DNA of 64,000 nucleotides from Streptomyces sp. NRRL B-1140 (lineage in GTDB: Bacteria > Actinomycetota > Actinomycetes > Streptomycetales > Streptomycetaceae). The position numbers were made by a program, and so were the translations under genes. The notes beneath the pieces are model-generated. The model saw only the letters and a list, made by a program, of their open reading frames with translations. It ran no database searches and was not told the origin of the DNA. The DNA lies in NCBI RefSeq assembly GCF_001280065.1, contig NZ_LGEA01000001.1:400274-464273 (forward strand). Reading direction: 5' to 3'. Below are positions 8,253 through 17,900 of this stretch, piece after piece; position 1 is the first letter of the stretch; each line of letters opens with the position of its first letter.

Positions 8253-9743
8253 GTGCCTGCTGAGCCCTATTACCTGGGTGACAACCCGTCCAAGCCCGTG
8301 CCGTTCGACGGTGTGATCACCGCGTCGCACTACGTCGTTCCGCTCTTCGCGACCATGGACTGGGACCAGGTCCCGCGGGAGAAGGTCGTCGAGAACATCG
8401 CCGGCCTGCAGGATCCGGGCGGCAATCTCAACGACGAGATCATGATGTACATCCACGTCCCGTACTGCAAAAGCTTCTGCCACTACTGCAACTTCAACCG
8501 CTTTCACTACCCCAAGCAGGACTCGGAGCGGCTGGAGAAGTACACGGACTACCTGATCAAGGAAATCGACTGGTACATGCGCCAGCCGTATGTCCAGGCG
8601 CGCAAGTTCACCGGCATCTACATCGGCGGCGGAAGCCCGTCGACGCTGCCCACCTCGGCCATCGAGCGGCTCAGCTCACACCTCGCCAAGGTCATACCGA
8701 ACTACGACTCCATCGAGAAGAGCTTCACTGGCGAGCCCCGCACTCTGCGTCGGCCCGGCCTGCTCGAAGTGCTCAGGGACCAGGGCTGGGACCGCATCAC
8801 GTTCGGCGTGGAGACCCTCAACCCGGAGATCCACCGCAAGATCGGCCGCCTGGACACCCGCGAGGACGTCGATGCGATCTTCGACCGGATGCGGGATCTC
8901 AACTACAAGGCCGACACGTGCGTCGACATGATGTACGACCTGCCCGGGCAGTCGCTGTTCGGCTTCCAGGACGAGCTGACCGAGTTGGTGGACAGCTACG
9001 ACCCCACCGAGATCGACCTGTTCACGACGATCTACCTGCCCTATCGGCCGCTGCACAAGATGATCCTGGACGGGCGGGTCGCCCAGCCGGGCAGCCCGTG
9101 GCAGTTGCTGGCGATGCGTGAGCACCTCTACGACTTCCTGTCCGAGAAGGGCTACCACAACACGATCGCGGAGACCTGGTCCAAGCGCAATGAGCGGAGC
9201 CAGTACCAGACCGCGCACTGTGCACGGCAGGACATCATCGGCATCGGCTGCGCGGCCCGCGGCAACGTCAAGGACATGGTGTCCATCAACCCGGAGAAGG
9301 TCGACGACTGGCAGAAGAACGTCGACGAGCACGGTGCCTCCACCGAGACCCTTCAGTCCATCGGGTACGAGGGCGTACTCGACCGGATCATGGTCATGTT
9401 CCCGCGCTACAAGCACCTCGACAAGTCGCTGCTCGGCGACTTCGGGGAGAAGGTCGATTCGGAGGTCTTCGAGCGGGTGCTGAACGTCATCGACGGGCAC
9501 CTGGAGAACGGCACCGTCGAGGACGAAGGCGATCACTTCCGCGTCACCAAGCTCGGTGTCATCTGGCACGGCAATCTGCAGACGGACTACCTGCGCCACG
9601 CACTCAACACCGAGGGCGAGGTCCTCATCGAACACCTCACGGAGGCGAAGGAGGACTTCGACAGGGAGGACCGCTTCGGGATCAACGAGCAGACGACGTT
9701 CATCAAGGAGAACGACGACCTGTATCCCAAGCTCATGAAGTGA
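8253..9743 (+). CDS. HemN-like radical SAM enzyme
   Basis: The GTG at 8253 follows a GAGGAG site (8242-8247) at ideal distance and is preferred over GTG 8247; 496 residues. The cluster motif CKSFCHYC gives the CxxxCxxC ligands Cys72, Cys76 and Cys79; GGGSP (SAM binding) and the FGVETLN...IGR stretch place it in the HemN/HemW/ChuW group with the HemN C-terminal region. The group includes coproporphyrinogen oxidases, heme-degrading enzymes, C-methylases and the cyclopropanases of polyketide pathways (for example in jawsamycin biosynthesis). Surrounded by an ACP, KS and crotonase and with no heme genes nearby, it most likely modifies a carrier-bound acyl chain, perhaps by methylene transfer; this is inference. 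Confidence 0.88.
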   Translation: MPAEPYYLGDNPSKPVPFDGVITASHYVVPLFATMDWDQVPREKVVENIAGLQDPGGNLNDEIMMYIHVPYCKSFCHYCNFNRFHYPKQDSERLEKYTDYLIKEIDWYMRQPYVQARKFTGIYIGGGSPSTLPTSAIERLSSHLAKVIPNYDSIEKSFTGEPRTLRRPGLLEVLRDQGWDRITFGVETLNPEIHRKIGRLDTREDVDAIFDRMRDLNYKADTCVDMMYDLPGQSLFGFQDELTELVDSYDPTEIDLFTTIYLPYRPLHKMILDGRVAQPGSPWQLLAMREHLYDFLSEKGYHNTIAETWSKRNERSQYQTAHCARQDIIGIGCAARGNVKDMVSINPEKVDDWQKNVDEHGASTETLQSIGYEGVLDRIMVMFPRYKHLDKSLLGDFGEKVDSEVFERVLNVIDGHLENGTVEDEGDHFRVTKLGVIWHGNLQTDYLRHALNTEGEVLIEHLTEAKEDFDREDRFGINEQTTFIKENDDLYPKLMK

Positions 9744-9750
9744 GGCGAGG

Positions 9751-10620
9751 ATGAGGGAGATCACTGTCAGTGTCCCGTCGACGGGCGGTGCGCAACTCGT
9801 GCTGAAACTGTGGCGCGGCGATCGTGTCGATGCCCCGGTGGCGCTCGTGGTGCCGGCGATGGGAGCGCGGGGTGCCTTCTACGGGCCGCTCGCGAAGCGG
9901 CTGCACGCCACCGGGCTGCACGCCGCCGTACTCGACCTGAGAGGCCAGGGCGAGTCGACTCCGCGGCCTCGCCGCGGGGTGGGCGCGGGCTATCGCGAAC
10001 TGGCCGAGGACGATCTCCCTGCTGCCGTCAGGGCCCTGCGCACCGAACTTCCACAGGCGCCCGTCGTACTCGTCGGGCACAGTCTCGGCGGTCAAGTCGC
10101 CCTGCTCGCAGCGGCCGCGGTCCCGATGGACGGCGTGCGCGCCGTGGTGCTTGTTGCCTCGGGCTCGGTGTGGTGGCGCGGCTTCGGTGCCCTGCACGGG
10201 GTCCGGAATCTGGTCGGCGGTCAGCTCTTCGCCGTCGCCGCCACCCTGCTCGGCCACTGGCCGGGAGACAAGCTGGGCTTCGGAGGGCGCCAGTATCCAG
10301 GTGTGATGCGTGACTGGGCCCGCCAGGGGCGCAGCGGCCGCTACCGCCTGGAAAACAGCGACATCGACTACGAGGCGGCGCTGGCGGGCCTCGAGCTTCC
10401 GGTGCTCGCCATCGATGTGGAGCACGATGTGCTTGCTCCGCCCGGAGCCGTGCAACACCTGCTCGGCAAACTCCCCGCCGCGACCGTGGACCGCTGGACA
10501 TTCACGGACGACATGGCCGGGGGCAAGAGGCTGGATCACTTCCGCTGGGTCCGGCACAGTGAGGCACTCGCCGCACACATCGAGGACTGGACCGGCAAGA
10601 CGCTCGAAGGAGGCGGCTGA
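9751..10620 (+). CDS. Alpha/beta-hydrolase (lysophospholipase-like)
   Basis: 289 residues with nucleophile motif GHSLGG, an acid in EHDVLAPP and a His in the LDHFRWVRH stretch, typical of serine hydrolases of the monoglyceride-lipase/lysophospholipase type. It starts seven bases after the radical SAM gene with GAGGCGAGG before its ATG. In this operon it is the candidate thioesterase or esterase that frees or transfers the acyl product of block A. It lacks a signal peptide, so it works in the cytoplasm. Confidence 0.82.
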   Translation: MREITVSVPSTGGAQLVLKLWRGDRVDAPVALVVPAMGARGAFYGPLAKRLHATGLHAAVLDLRGQGESTPRPRRGVGAGYRELAEDDLPAAVRALRTELPQAPVVLVGHSLGGQVALLAAAAVPMDGVRAVVLVASGSVWWRGFGALHGVRNLVGGQLFAVAATLLGHWPGDKLGFGGRQYPGVMRDWARQGRSGRYRLENSDIDYEAALAGLELPVLAIDVEHDVLAPPGAVQHLLGKLPAATVDRWTFTDDMAGGKRLDHFRWVRHSEALAAHIEDWTGKTLEGGG

Positions 10621-10621
10621 C

Positions 10622-11860
10622 ATGGCAGCGGACATAGCGGTGATCGGCGGAGGCTGGTCGGGAATGGCTGCGGCTTGGCGACTGCAGCGGGCCGGCCACA
10701 TGGTCTCGCTCTACGACGAGCAGGACCGGCTCGGCGGTCGTTCGGCCAGTGTGCAACTGGGCGACCGCATGCTGACCGCAGGAGGCAAGAACATCGGGCG
10801 GAAGTATTCCGCATTCCGCTCGTTTGCCGCCGAACTGGGTTGTACCGACTGGGAGTTCTTCGGCATCAACTCTACCCGCAGCGACGGTGGCCGGGACCGG
10901 ACCATCGATTCCACCAGGAAGCTCTCTTCGCTCTTTCACCTGCTGAAGGACATCCCTGCCCGGGACTTGGGCCGCGGCCTGAGGGTCGTGCGGGCGGTCC
11001 GTACCCGGGACGAGAACCGCTTCCTCGGAGGACCCGGCCTGACGGCTATGGCCGCGAAGCACGGCGACCCCACCCTCGCCGAGTACTTCGGTCCGACCCT
11101 GCGCAAAAAGCTGATCCGGTCGTTGACGGTGCGGATGAACGGCGCTGAGGACGATGAGGTGCACCTGGAGTGCTTCGGCACCCATCTCGGCATGGTGATG
11201 GATACCTTCGAGCAGCTCAGCAGCGGTTTCGGGGAACTCTTCGAACAGTTCGGGAAGTACGTCTCCTTCCGCGGCGGCACGCGGGTCACGGACCTGGAGG
11301 CCCTGCGCGGGCAGCACGACGCGGTGGTCGTCGCTCTGCCCGCGCACGCGGCCGCCTCACTCCTGGATCCTGCGGCTCAGGGTCTGGCGGAAGAGCTGCG
11401 CGGAGTCCGCTATTTCCCGGCCGCCGTGATCCTCGCCGAGTACGACCGCCCGGCCTTCGGGGCGCGGGAACGCGCGTTCGTGCAGCCGGCCGGTTCACCG
11501 TTGAGCAACATCGGCGCCTACGGTGTCAGTGACCGCCACATCGTGCGCTACACCTTCTCGGGTCGGGCTCACCGCGCCGCTGAACGTTCCGATGAAGAGC
11601 TGATCGAGCTCGCCGAGGCCCAGCTCGGCAAGCAGACCGGCCGGGTGGGCGCCCGGCGGATCGCCATGGTCGTGAAGCGCTGGGAGCATGCCTACTGCGG
11701 CTACAGCCGTCACCACAGCGCACGGCTCGCTCGCATCGACCGGGCCGTGAACAGTCTGGACAAGCTGGAGCTGACAGGCGACTACCGCCGCGGTGCGTCC
11801 ATCGAGGCATGCTTCCGTGCCGGCTACGAGAACGCCGACAAATTGCTCAGGGTGCTGTGA
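10622..11860 (+). CDS. FAD-dependent oxidoreductase (amine oxidase / desaturase fold)
   Basis: 412 residues with an N-terminal dinucleotide motif GGGWSGMAAAWRL, an acidic residue ending the second strand (LYDE) and the following LGGR stretch that marks the protoporphyrinogen-oxidase/phytoene-desaturase/monoamine-oxidase superfamily. It begins two bases after the hydrolase stop. Such enzymes desaturate C-C bonds or oxidise amines. In an operon dealing with a carrier-bound acyl chain, desaturation or oxidation of that chain is the likely role. The substrate cannot be read from sequence. Confidence 0.78.
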   Translation: MAADIAVIGGGWSGMAAAWRLQRAGHMVSLYDEQDRLGGRSASVQLGDRMLTAGGKNIGRKYSAFRSFAAELGCTDWEFFGINSTRSDGGRDRTIDSTRKLSSLFHLLKDIPARDLGRGLRVVRAVRTRDENRFLGGPGLTAMAAKHGDPTLAEYFGPTLRKKLIRSLTVRMNGAEDDEVHLECFGTHLGMVMDTFEQLSSGFGELFEQFGKYVSFRGGTRVTDLEALRGQHDAVVVALPAHAAASLLDPAAQGLAEELRGVRYFPAAVILAEYDRPAFGARERAFVQPAGSPLSNIGAYGVSDRHIVRYTFSGRAHRAAERSDEELIELAEAQLGKQTGRVGARRIAMVVKRWEHAYCGYSRHHSARLARIDRAVNSLDKLELTGDYRRGASIEACFRAGYENADKLLRVL

Positions 11861-12657
11861 TGGACCCTCTGGTGCTCGTGGAGGACATCGGGAAATCGGG
11901 CGACAACGCAATCCTGACGCTGAACCGCCCTGATGCGGGCAACGCGATGAACCATGCCCTCCTGACGGAACTGGCGGCGAAGACGAAGGAACTGTCCGGG
12001 CGCAAGGGAGTGCTCGTCACCGGCGCAGGTCGGGACTTCTCCCGCGGCGGTGATCTGCGGGAGATGAACGAGCGGCTGAACGATCCGGCAGTCGACTCGC
12101 GTGCGTACAGCTATGAGCTGACCGACCTGCTGGCAGCGGCGATCCGCAACATCAGGGCGCTTCCCTGCCCCGTTGTCGCCGCCGTCAACGGACAGGCTGC
12201 AGGGGCCGGCATGTCCCTCGCCCTCGCCTGCGATCTGCGGATCGCCTCACGTCGCGCGGCGCTCCACATCGCCTACGGCGCGCTGGGCGCCTCCACCGAC
12301 GGAGGTATGTCCTGGTTCCTGCCCCGCTTGGTCGGGCACGGCCGTGCCGTGGAGCTTCTCCTGGAACAGCCCATTCTGCGCGCGCCACGCGCCGCCGAAC
12401 TGGGCCTGGTCACCGAGGTCGTTCCCCCGGAGGAACTGCGAGAGCACGCGTTGCGCCGACTCCAAACGCTGTCCCGCGTGGCCCCGCACACTGCCCGCAG
12501 CGCGAAGCGCCTGCTGGATATCGCACTGCATACACCCTTGGAGGAGCATCTCGTCGCCGAACACGCCCTCTTCGCCGACGGCGCCGTCTCCGCGGACCTG
12601 CGCGCCGGGATCGGTGCGTTGCTGGCGGGAGAGACCCCTGAGTTCCGGGGCCGCTGA
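11860..12657 (+). CDS. Crotonase-family enoyl-CoA hydratase/isomerase
   Basis: The ATG at 11860 overlaps the preceding stop (TGATG), giving 265 residues. The crotonase oxyanion-hole segments (SRGGDL near 60 and NGQAAGAGMSLALACD) are present. At the catalytic segment the protein reads TDGGMSWFLPRLVG, with Asp rather than the two hydratase glutamates, resembling PaaG-type isomerases. It may therefore move or install a double bond rather than hydrate. No dedicated FabA/FabZ dehydratase is visible in the locus, so a role in double-bond chemistry of the acyl chain is attractive but unproven. Confidence 0.83.
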   Translation: MDPLVLVEDIGKSGDNAILTLNRPDAGNAMNHALLTELAAKTKELSGRKGVLVTGAGRDFSRGGDLREMNERLNDPAVDSRAYSYELTDLLAAAIRNIRALPCPVVAAVNGQAAGAGMSLALACDLRIASRRAALHIAYGALGASTDGGMSWFLPRLVGHGRAVELLLEQPILRAPRAAELGLVTEVVPPEELREHALRRLQTLSRVAPHTARSAKRLLDIALHTPLEEHLVAEHALFADGAVSADLRAGIGALLAGETPEFRGR

Positions 12658-13213
12658 CTCCACGGTCCGGTTCGCACGGTTCGCAGACGACTGCGCGGGC
12701 CGGATGCCGCAGGCGCAGAAGCGGCATGTCAGGTCGCAGACCCGAGCCTGGGTCCAGGAATCTCTCGTACGCGCATGTGGCGGCCGGCCGGTGACGGTGC
12801 GGCCGGACAGCAATGGAAAACCGCATGCCTCCTGCGACGGCCGCGAACTGTTCGTCAGCTGGAGCCATTCGGACGCGGTGGCCGTGCTCGCGTTCTCCTG
12901 GGAAACCCCGATCGGTGTGGACGTGGAGCGTGTCCGGTCGCGCCGCAACCTTCCCGAACTGGCCACATCCTGCCTTACCCCGGGGGAACTCGCATACTGG
13001 CAACAGCGGCCCACAGCCGCCCGCTTCACCCGTCTGTGGGCTCGCAAGGAGGCAATCCTCAAGGTCCGAGGCGAGGGCTTTCCCGCTCTGCTCGACACGG
13101 TGTGCACGCTGCGAGAGCCGGTGCACGACCTGGTGGCCCCGCCTGGATACCGTGCCGCGGTCGCCGTGGGGTCTGTTCAGCTCCCGTACGAAGAAAGGCT
13201 CAACCATGCCTGA
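12614..13213 (+). CDS. Sfp-type 4'-phosphopantetheinyl transferase
   Basis: The defining motifs are clear: GVDVERV (Mg-binding Asp) and FTRLWARKEAILKVRGEG near the C-terminus, preceded by a GKP-containing segment. The enzyme moves phosphopantetheine from CoA to the ACP Ser, here probably serving the three discrete ACPs and the PKS of the locus. Start is uncertain: GTG 12614 overlaps the crotonase gene by 44 bases but keeps a family-like N-terminal segment (RFARFADD); ATG 12704 would give only 169 residues. Neither has a strong ribosome site. The stop overlaps the next gene by eight bases. Confidence 0.85.
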   Translation: MRCWRERPLSSGAADSTVRFARFADDCAGRMPQAQKRHVRSQTRAWVQESLVRACGGRPVTVRPDSNGKPHASCDGRELFVSWSHSDAVAVLAFSWETPIGVDVERVRSRRNLPELATSCLTPGELAYWQQRPTAARFTRLWARKEAILKVRGEGFPALLDTVCTLREPVHDLVAPPGYRAAVAVGSVQLPYEERLNHA

Positions 13214-14870
13214 GGACAGCGCCGGCCCGCTCCGCCGGGCGATGGAGACCATCCGCTCACTGCGCGCCGAGTTGAACGCGGCCCGTGGCACCCGGCGCAT
13301 CGCCGTGGTGGGGGCGGCGCTGCGCGCGCCCGGTGGCATCAAGGACCGGGCGGGCTACTGGGCGGCCCTGATGGCTGCGGATGACCTGACCGGGAACTAT
13401 CCCGCAGACCGGCCGAAGCCGGGACCGGCCGAACGCGGCGGGTACCTGACCGACGCACTCGCTTTTGACGCGGACTTCTTCGGCATCTCACCGAGGGAGG
13501 CACGGAACCTGGATCCGCAGCACCGGCTGCTGCTCGAAGTGGCCTGGGAGGCTTTCGAGGACGCTGCGATTCCGCCTGAGACGGTTGCCGGGTCAGCCGG
13601 CGTATACGTCGGCATCACCGGTCAGGACCACCGGTCCTGGGCTGAGGAGGACCCGAGCCCGTCCTGGCTGATCGGCAACGGGCACTGCTTCGCTGCGGGA
13701 CGCCTCGCGCACACCCTGGGCCTGGGCGGGCCCGCGCTTGCGATCGACACGGCGTGCTCTTCCTCACTGGTCGCCATCCACCAGGCCGCCCGCGCGCTCA
13801 CCGCCGGCGACTGCGACGTGGCGCTGGCCGGCGGCGTCAATCTGATTCTCGGCCCGCGCTCCACCATGGACATCAGCCGCACTTCGGCACTGTCTCCCGA
13901 CGGCCGTTGCCGCCCCTTCGACGCGAGCGCCAACGGGTTCGTTCGCGGGGAAGGGTGCGGGATGCTGATCCTCAAGCGCCTTCCCGACGCGGAACGCGAC
14001 GGTGACCGGGTGCTCGGCGTCATCGAAGGAGTCGGCATCAACCATGACGGCAACTCCACCGGCTTCACCGCGCCAGATGTCGATGCTCAGCGCCGGCTGA
14101 TCGAGTCGGTCTTGGCCACTTCCGGCCGTACCTGCTCCGACGTCGGCTACCTGGAGGCGCACGGGACCGGGACGGCGCTCGGCGATCCGATCGAACTGTC
14201 CGCCGCAGCAGAGGCGCTGGGCGGGAACCGCACCTGGCATGTCGGCTCGGTCAAGTCCGTCATCGGGCACACCGAGGCGGCCGCCGGGGTGCTCGGCCTG
14301 CTCAAAGTGTTGCTGGTGCTCGAGCACTCCACGGTGCCGCCGCAAGGCGGTTTCGGCAAGCTCAACCCGCGGATCGAGGAGCGCGGGGGTTTCGTGGTAC
14401 CGCGTTCCGCCGTGCCCCTGGACGCCGCGGCGGGGCGCCTCGCGGCGGTCAGCTCGTTCGGCATGAGCGGCACCAACGCACATGCGCTCCTCTCAGGCCC
14501 GGTGCCGGCGGCCCGGAGAGTGGAGCCGACGGACGGGTTCCTGGTCTCGGCCCATACGGACGAGGCCCTGCGGGCGCTGGCCGACCGCTACGCCGCCGCG
14601 CTCCCGGATGACGACGCGGCCTTCGCGGCCTTCGCCAGTACCGTGACTCGCGGCCGCACTCGGCTGCGCAAGGCCGTGTGGGCCAAGGCCGGCACTCCCG
14701 CACAAGCCCGCGAGGCGCTGCGGGCGCTCGCTGCCGGTGTGCCGGATGCCCGTGTCCAGCCGCTGACCGATGACGACGCCCTGCCCGAACCGCACCCGGG
14801 CCGCATGGTGGTGACGGTACCCGGCTATCCCTGGCAGCGCCGCCCCTTCAGTCTGCAGCCGCTCTCCTGA
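13206..14870 (+). CDS. AT-less type I-like ketosynthase
   Basis: 554 residues starting at ATG 13206. Residues 5-28 form a short coiled-coil-like helix, as at the N-terminus of modular PKS subunits. The KS domain (about 30-455) has Cys184 in DTACSSSL, His in EAHGTGT and His in GHTEAAAG, so it should be active. About 95 further residues look like the linker that follows a KS and end in a PGYPWQRRPF stretch normally found after an AT, but the AT itself is absent. It may load or hand over a chain to the type I PKS encoded convergently next door, or use extender units from an external acyltransferase. Confidence 0.88.
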   Translation: MPEDSAGPLRRAMETIRSLRAELNAARGTRRIAVVGAALRAPGGIKDRAGYWAALMAADDLTGNYPADRPKPGPAERGGYLTDALAFDADFFGISPREARNLDPQHRLLLEVAWEAFEDAAIPPETVAGSAGVYVGITGQDHRSWAEEDPSPSWLIGNGHCFAAGRLAHTLGLGGPALAIDTACSSSLVAIHQAARALTAGDCDVALAGGVNLILGPRSTMDISRTSALSPDGRCRPFDASANGFVRGEGCGMLILKRLPDAERDGDRVLGVIEGVGINHDGNSTGFTAPDVDAQRRLIESVLATSGRTCSDVGYLEAHGTGTALGDPIELSAAAEALGGNRTWHVGSVKSVIGHTEAAAGVLGLLKVLLVLEHSTVPPQGGFGKLNPRIEERGGFVVPRSAVPLDAAAGRLAAVSSFGMSGTNAHALLSGPVPAARRVEPTDGFLVSAHTDEALRALADRYAAALPDDDAAFAAFASTVTRGRTRLRKAVWAKAGTPAQAREALRALAAGVPDARVQPLTDDDALPEPHPGRMVVTVPGYPWQRRPFSLQPLS

Positions 14871-14879
14871 TGCATCGGC

Positions 14880-14919
14880 CGACCGCCTGACGTACGCCCA
14901 ACCGTACGTCAGGCGGTCG
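14880..14919. terminator. Bidirectional terminator between convergent ketosynthase and PKS genes
   Basis: A perfect 17-bp stem (14880-14896 with 14903-14919) closes a 6-base loop. It lies 10 bases after one stop codon and 8 bases before the other, serving both converging transcripts. Confidence 0.85.
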
Positions 14920-14926
14920 AGTCCGC

Positions 14927-17900
14927 TCAGTCGTTCGCGCCGACCAGCGCGGTGAGCGCGGGTACCAGCCGCGCCAGCGTCCCGTGCTTCCACAGCAGGG
15001 TCGGGCTGAGCCGCAGTCCCAGAGCCGTCTCCAGCCGGGAGCGCAGCTCCAGGGACATCAGGGAGTCCATGCCGAGCGAGCGCAGTGGCACATCGGGAGT
15101 GATCTTCTCAGGGGCGAGCCGGAGCACCAGCGCCGCCTCGTCACGGGTGAGGGCAGCGACCTGCTCGGCCGAGAGGTTGCCCGGCCCGGCCGGCACTGTG
15201 GCGGCTCCGGTGGCGGCGAGTGGCTGCCAGCTCGGCAGAGCCGCAGCAGCCGGATACATCTCCAACCAGCGCGCAGGGTCCAGTGCGAGGCAGCCGACCA
15301 CGTCCTCATCGGCTGCGAGGAACCGATGGAGGGCGCTCCAGCACTCTGCGGGCGTGATGGATCCCAGTCCACGCGCTGCGAGCCGGTCAGACCCCTCCGC
15401 GGCCAGTCCGCCCCCGGAAACCGGGCCCCATTGGACGCTCAGCGCGGGCAGGCCGGCGGCACGGCGTTCGCGGGCGAGCGAGTCCAGGGCGGAGTTGGCC
15501 GCCGCATAGGCCGCCTGACCCGCGGTACCGACGTAGGCGGCGGCCGAGGAGAACAAGACGAACAGGTCGAGTCCGTCCGCCGCGGTGAGCTCGTGCAGTA
15601 CCCGGGCCCCGTCTGCCTTGGGGCGCAGCGCCCGGTCGATCAGGGCGGAGTCCACGTTGGCCAGGGTGGCGTCGGCGAGCACTCCCGCGGCGTGGAAGAC
15701 ACCGCGCAGCGGCGGCAGCCCGGAGCGGATCTCGTCCAGCACCACACGCATCCGGACCGGATCCGCGACGTCCGCGGACCAGATCTCCACCTGGGTGCCG
15801 CCGCGCCGAATGGCATCGATACGGGCCATGTCCTCAGGACTCCTCGGCCCGCCGCGGCTGAGGAGGGCAAGCGCGCCGGCGCCATGGGCGGCGAGGTGTT
15901 CGGACAGAGAGAGACCGAGGGCGCCGAGCCCTCCGGTGATCAGATAGGTGCCGCCCGGGCGGAACCGGTCACCGGGCAGTGGCTCGGGAGCCACCTCCAC
16001 TGGTGACGACGTGATCACCAGTTTGCCGATGTGCTCGCCGCGGGCCATCGTGCGGAACGCTCCCTCGGCGTCCGCGAAGCGGAACTCCCGCACCGGCAGC
16101 GGCGTGAATTCGCCGGCCGCCAGCAGACGCCATACGGTCCCCAGGACGCTTGCGAACCGCTCGGGGTGGCGACGCAGCAGCCCGGCGATGTCCACCGCGG
16201 ACACGGTGACCGCCTTGCGGAAGGCGCCGAGCCCGATCGTGCTCTCGGCGTAGATGTCCCGCTTGCCGACCTCGATGAAGCGACCGTCTTCGGCCAGCAC
16301 ATCGAGGCCCAGCGTAAGGGCGGCGCCGGACAGCGAGTTGAGCACAACGTCCACACCTCGCCCGCCCGTCGCCTCGCGCACCTGCCCCGCCCAGTCGAGT
16401 GAGCGCGAGTCGAAGACGTGTCGGATGCCGAGGCCGCGCAGGTAGGCCCGCTTCTCCTCTGTGCCGGCGGTGGCGATGACCTCGGCACCTGCCCTGCGTG
16501 CCACCTGGAGCGCGGCCAGCCCGAGCCCGCCGGTGGCGGAGTGCACGAGGACGGTCTCGCCCGGGCTGAGCCGGGCCCGGTCGATCAGCGCGTACCAGGC
16601 GGTGACCAGCACCATGGGCAGCGCTGCCGCCTGCGCGTCGGTCAGCCCTTCGGGCACGGGTACCACGTGCCGTGCGTCCGCGGTCACCTCGGAGCCGAGC
16701 GCCCCGAACGCGCAGGCCACCACCTGGTCGCCAGGGGCGATACCGGTCACGTCGGCCCCGACGGCGGTGACCACGCCGGCGCACTCCAGCCCCAGGAGCG
16801 AACGGTCCCATGAGGCGTCCGGGTAGACGCCGAGGGCCTTCATCACATCGATGAAGTTGAGGGCTGAGGCCGAGGTGCGGACGGTGACCTGACCGGCCCG
16901 CGGTGTCGTCGTCTCCAGGGGCCGCGCAGCAAGCGTCTCGAAACTACCGGGACGGGCAACAGTGAGCCGGAACGGCCGCTCACCGCCGCTTCGGGTGGCA
17001 GGCGGCAGTGTGGGGCCGCCCCCGCGCGTTCGCCGTCCGACCAGCCGTTGCCCGTCGTGCAGCGCAACGCGGTCGTCGGTCGCGGCCAGCTCGTCGGCGT
17101 CGAACTCTCCGGTGATCAGGCGCGCTCCCAACTGGGGATGCTCGGCCTGCACCACGGAGACGAACCCTTCGTAGGGGCCGGCCTCCCGCGCCACGACTGC
17201 CAGCCGTGCGGCTGGGTTCGCTGCGAGCGTGCGGCGTACGAGACTGGCCAGTTCGGCCAATCCATCGCGGGCATCATCAGGGGCGATGAAGACAATCACG
17301 TCGGCCCGGTCGAGTGCCACGCCCTCGGGCACCGGCCCTGGCAGTCGTGCCGGATCACCGTGCCAGTACACCGACCCGGGCTGACCGGGCGTGCGCTCCT
17401 GGGCCTCCATGACCGTGCGGAACACCAACCGGTCCGCGTCGCCCGTCTGTCCCGCGCTCTGCGGCAATCCGGCGAGCACCACTCCGTCCAGACGTCCGAG
17501 CGGTATCCCGTCCTCGGTGAACACTGCGATGTCCACACCGTGTTCGCCTCGCCGGGCGTGGACGAGAAGCCGGTCTGGCACCTGGGCCGGCAGAACGGCG
17601 GTCGCCACCGCGACCGGCAGACAGGGGCCCTCGGTCACCACCAGCGCAGCCTGAAGCACGCCGTCCCACAGCACGGGGTGCACGGCTCCGGCGAGCCGCC
17701 CCGACCGGCTGCCGGCCGGCAGCGCCACGCTGACCAGCGCCTCGCCGTCCCCCAGCCGTGCCTCGTTGACCGTCTGGAAGGCGGGGCCGTACGGCAGACC
17801 GCGGGAGGCACAGCGGCGATAGAAGTCCGAGGCATCGACCGATCTGCCTGAGGCGGCCAGGTGCACAGGAAACAGCGGGAGTTCCGCCTTCTTGTCCCAA

